A stretch of 32,740 bases of DNA, from assembly GCA_900552715.1 (NCBI GenBank), contig USAV01000009.1, forward strand, positions 1 to 32,740. The letters run 5' to 3'. Of this stretch, positions 30,840 through 32,740 are shown in pieces. The first letter of the stretch is position 1; the number at the start of each line of letters is the position of its first letter. Below the pieces are notes generated by a model. It saw only the letters and a program-made list of their open reading frames with translations. It was not told the origin of the DNA and made no database searches. A program made the position numbers and the translations under genes. The DNA comes from an uncultured Veillonella sp. GTDB lineage: Bacteria; Bacillota; Negativicutes; Veillonellales; Veillonellaceae.

Positions 30840-31673
30840 ATGACAGAAGTACCTAGAGTCTTAACAATTCAAGACATGAGCTCCATCGGCCGTTGTGCCC
30901 TAACCGTTATGATCCCAATCATCAGCGCTATGCGTTGCCAAGCGGTTCCATTGGCAACAGCTGTATTGAGTAATCATTTAGAATATCCACACTACGAGTT
31001 TGTAGATTTATCGGCACATATGAGAGATTTTATGGACTGCTGGGATAAAAACGAAATCGACTTTCACGCCATTGTAAGTGGTTTTTTAGCATCCCCAGAA
31101 CAAATTCATCTCGTGGAAGAAGCCATCGATCGCTTCGGTAATAAGGGCCAAATGATTATCGTCGATCCTGCTATGGCCGATGATGGTCGCCTCTACTCGA
31201 TTTATACACCTGATATGGTAGTAGCTATGCGCAAACTTGTTTCCAAAGCTCACATTGTAAAGCCTAATTACACGGAAGCTTGTTTCTTATTAGATATTCC
31301 ATTCTCTACAGATCCTATTAGCGATGATGAATTACGCGATCGTTGCAAGAGATTACATCAAATGGGTCCTGACATGGTTATCATGACCAGCGTACCATCT
31401 GAAACACATGCGGTTATCGCGGTCTATGATGGACCAACTGATTATTTAAAAACTTATGATATTCCTCTTATCCCTGTGAAAGCTACAGGAACTGGGGATA
31501 TCTTTACTGCTGTATTATCTGGTGCAGTAATGAGGGGATACTCACCGTATGATGCAGCAGAGTTGGCAATGAATTTTACTACTAAAGCCATTCAAGCTAC
31601 AGTAGATACTGTAAAATCTATGAAACAAGGGGTAGCGTTTGAGCTAGTCTTGCCAGAATTAACTCAACTATAA
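30840..31673 (+). CDS. pdxY: Pyridoxal/pyridoxamine kinase family protein
   Basis: Ribokinase-superfamily kinase that phosphorylates vitamin B6 vitamers in the salvage of pyridoxal phosphate. It starts VLTIQDMSSIGRCALTVMIP, typical of PdxY/PdxK, carries VDPAMADDGRLY and VKPNYTEA, and has the catalytic anion-hole motif GTGD near residues 217-220. The start at ATG 30840 follows GGAGGTGTCT; the frame is open four codons further to a TTG that overlaps the ribosome binding site and is rejected. 277 residues. It has its own promoter, divergent from opp. The B6 role fits the family, but a hydroxymethylpyrimidine-type substrate cannot be fully excluded. Confidence 0.87.
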   Translation: MTEVPRVLTIQDMSSIGRCALTVMIPIISAMRCQAVPLATAVLSNHLEYPHYEFVDLSAHMRDFMDCWDKNEIDFHAIVSGFLASPEQIHLVEEAIDRFGNKGQMIIVDPAMADDGRLYSIYTPDMVVAMRKLVSKAHIVKPNYTEACFLLDIPFSTDPISDDELRDRCKRLHQMGPDMVIMTSVPSETHAVIAVYDGPTDYLKTYDIPLIPVKATGTGDIFTAVLSGAVMRGYSPYDAAELAMNFTTKAIQATVDTVKSMKQGVAFELVLPELTQL

Positions 31674-31693
31674 GCTATAAAAAAGGGGAACTT

Positions 31694-32278
31694 ATGGATT
31701 TACTCTATGTTGTATTACGAACACTGCTCATTTGTACTGTCGGTTTGCTCATTGCATTCCAAGGTCGACGTATGGGATTATCGATTTTTAATCTAACGGG
31801 ACGGTTAAATCGACTACAATTTATCATATGCTTCATTGTTTTAATGATTTTATTCCACATCGTTCACTACATTGATGATCTATTCTTGGACTTTGTTGTT
31901 TCTTTACCTGCCTATTGGTTTACAAGGGTTGTTATATGGATTTTATTAGCATCCTTATTCCCATTATCCTGCATCTTATTTGGCCGTCGTATTCATGATA
32001 TCGGCTTTAATGCATGGGCCGGGATTCTCTGGTCAGTAATTATTATTTTCATCAATACTTACTCTGCTGTATCTCCATTCAATTACTTACTGGAACTTTT
32101 CGTATGGCTCATCGGCTTCCTCTTCTGGGTATTGCCGGGACAACCGGAACCAAACCAATACGGAAATCCTCCATTTATGCCTGTCAATCGACCAACTTAC
32201 GAGTCAATGCAACAACCAGGATCTGAATCAGAACGAGAAATTAGAAAAACCGTTCGAAAACGTCGTAAAAAACGGTAA
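31694..32278 (+). CDS. DUF805 membrane protein
   Basis: A 194-residue inner-membrane protein with about five hydrophobic segments (about 5-22, 43-60, 76-97, 108-125, 130-148). Landmarks of the DUF805 family are visible: the GRLNRLQF motif before the second segment, RRIHDIGFNAWAGILW in the middle, and PGQPEPNQYGNPP at the end of the last segment. The basic tail (RKTVRKRRKKR) is cytoplasmic. Function unknown for the family. It lies 20 bases after pdxY, in the same direction, and ends in a bidirectional terminator. Confidence 0.85.
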   Translation: MDLLYVVLRTLLICTVGLLIAFQGRRMGLSIFNLTGRLNRLQFIICFIVLMILFHIVHYIDDLFLDFVVSLPAYWFTRVVIWILLASLFPLSCILFGRRIHDIGFNAWAGILWSVIIIFINTYSAVSPFNYLLELFVWLIGFLFWVLPGQPEPNQYGNPPFMPVNRPTYESMQQPGSESEREIRKTVRKRRKKR

Positions 32279-32297
32279 AACATAAAACAAACATAAT

Positions 32298-32331
32298 AAA
32301 AAACGTATCTCTATTAAGAGATACGTTTTTT
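32298..32331. terminator. Bidirectional terminator
   Basis: A perfect 9-bp stem cgtatctct/agagatacg (32304-32312 with 32317-32325) is flanked by six A and six T. It can end both the DUF805 transcript and the convergent minus-strand gene. Confidence 0.92.
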
Positions 32332-32371
32332 ATTTATACCATAACATATGCTGTTATTTAATAATCAATGC

Positions 32372-32740
32372 CTAGTAATTCATGAGCAGCATCAATTCAA
32401 TTAATGTACAACCAATATAGGCGATAATAAACTTAACCTTCTGCTTGCGCATTCTATCATCGTCAGCAATTTTAAGTCGATTGGCAAGGAATCGTTTATC
32501 CCGAATTTGTAATAACAAATGTTTAATACGCTCTTGGCTTTCATTAGCAGTACATTCGTCACAATCCGATGTGAGTGTAGCTTGCTGCATGAAAATACGA
32601 CGGTGTAATTTACGCATTTGAATTTTAATATTGTTATGTACAAAAGCACTTTGCCACTGTTTTCGAGAATCAAAGTACATATACAGATATCTAGGAATAT
32701 TCATAACCAAGAAGGAAATGATAAAAATCCCTAAAGAAAT
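32372..32740 (-). CDS. Unknown two-segment membrane protein, 3' part (cut by window edge)
   Basis: The frame stays open to the right edge of the window. Residues just inside the edge read ISLGIFIISFLVMNIPRYLY, the end of a hydrophobic segment, so the gene very likely starts outside. An internal ATG at 32704 is possible but has no good ribosome binding site. The middle is charged and helical, with a Cys-x-x-Cys (DCDECTANES), and a second hydrophobic segment lies near the C-terminus (KVKFIIAYIGCTLIELMLLM). I do not recognise a family. Confidence 0.6.
   Translation of the reverse strand: MSLGIFIISFLVMNIPRYLYMYFDSRKQWQSAFVHNNIKIQMRKLHRRIFMQQATLTSDCDECTANESQERIKHLLLQIRDKRFLANRLKIADDDRMRKQKVKFIIAYIGCTLIELMLLMNY

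Noticed and set aside
32401..32673. 90-codon open frame on the minus strand in another phase
   Set aside because: It overlaps the frame at 32372-32740 fully; that frame has coherent hydrophobic segments and runs through the window edge, while this one has no ribosome binding site.

Overview
The window reads as a chromosomal segment of a Veillonella-like bacterium (Negativicutes, diderm Firmicutes). This is inferred from AT-rich DNA, AGGAGG-type ribosome binding sites, a mix of Bacillus-like housekeeping gene order and Gram-negative-type features, and protein flavour. No search was run, so the genus is a judgement. Almost all genes lie on the minus strand. The exceptions are a threonine/serine-exporter-like gene (9142-10485) and the pdxY/DUF805 pair at the right end. 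No rRNA, tRNA or CRISPR array was seen.

Layout, left to right. 1-150: the 5' end of an IS200/IS605-type insertion sequence that runs off the window, with its ribosome binding site buried in a stem. 166-3927: guanine deaminase and a SpeC/SpeF-type ornithine decarboxylase. 3938-9041: greA-lysS, dusB and birA-coaX. 9062-10520: the exporter, ending in a terminator shared with ftsH. 10537-15940: an S1-domain protein and divIC on their own promoter, then ppx-tilS-hpt-ftsH. 16057-18375: an L-2-hydroxyacid dehydrogenase of the LDH family, a small GlsB/YeaQ-type membrane protein and an unrecognised anchored protein. 18416-22318: a tightly coupled operon of a YfmM-like ABC-F ATPase with folE-folP-folB-folK. 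22326-24467: an M20 amidohydrolase and an S66 LD-carboxypeptidase. 24481-30744: an oligopeptide ABC importer operon, oppB-oppC-oppD-oppF-[class A beta-lactamase-like serine hydrolase]-oppA. 30784-32740: pdxY, a DUF805 protein and the 3' part of an unknown membrane protein.

Much of the middle (divIC, S1/yabR, tilS, hpt, ftsH, coaX, folP-folB-folK, dusB, lysS) matches, from memory, a gene neighbourhood of Bacillus subtilis, here rearranged with ppx, birA, greA and the exporter among it.

The most interesting signals are regulatory and contextual. Two operons (greA-lysS and ABC-F-folate) have a strong promoter followed by an intrinsic terminator inside the 5' leader, and dusB may be similar. The birA promoter carries a near-perfect dyad built from biotin-operator half-sites only 2 bp apart. 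The guanine deaminase promoter has a perfect 16-bp palindrome in its spacer. The opp operon contains a beta-lactamase-fold hydrolase with a complete catalytic set but no signal peptide, and sits beside two peptidase-type genes, which suggests an uptake and processing module for peptides, perhaps cell-wall peptides. FolE lacks a usual active-site histidine. Several start codons were moved inward from the longest frame on the basis of ribosome binding sites; each case is noted in its entry.
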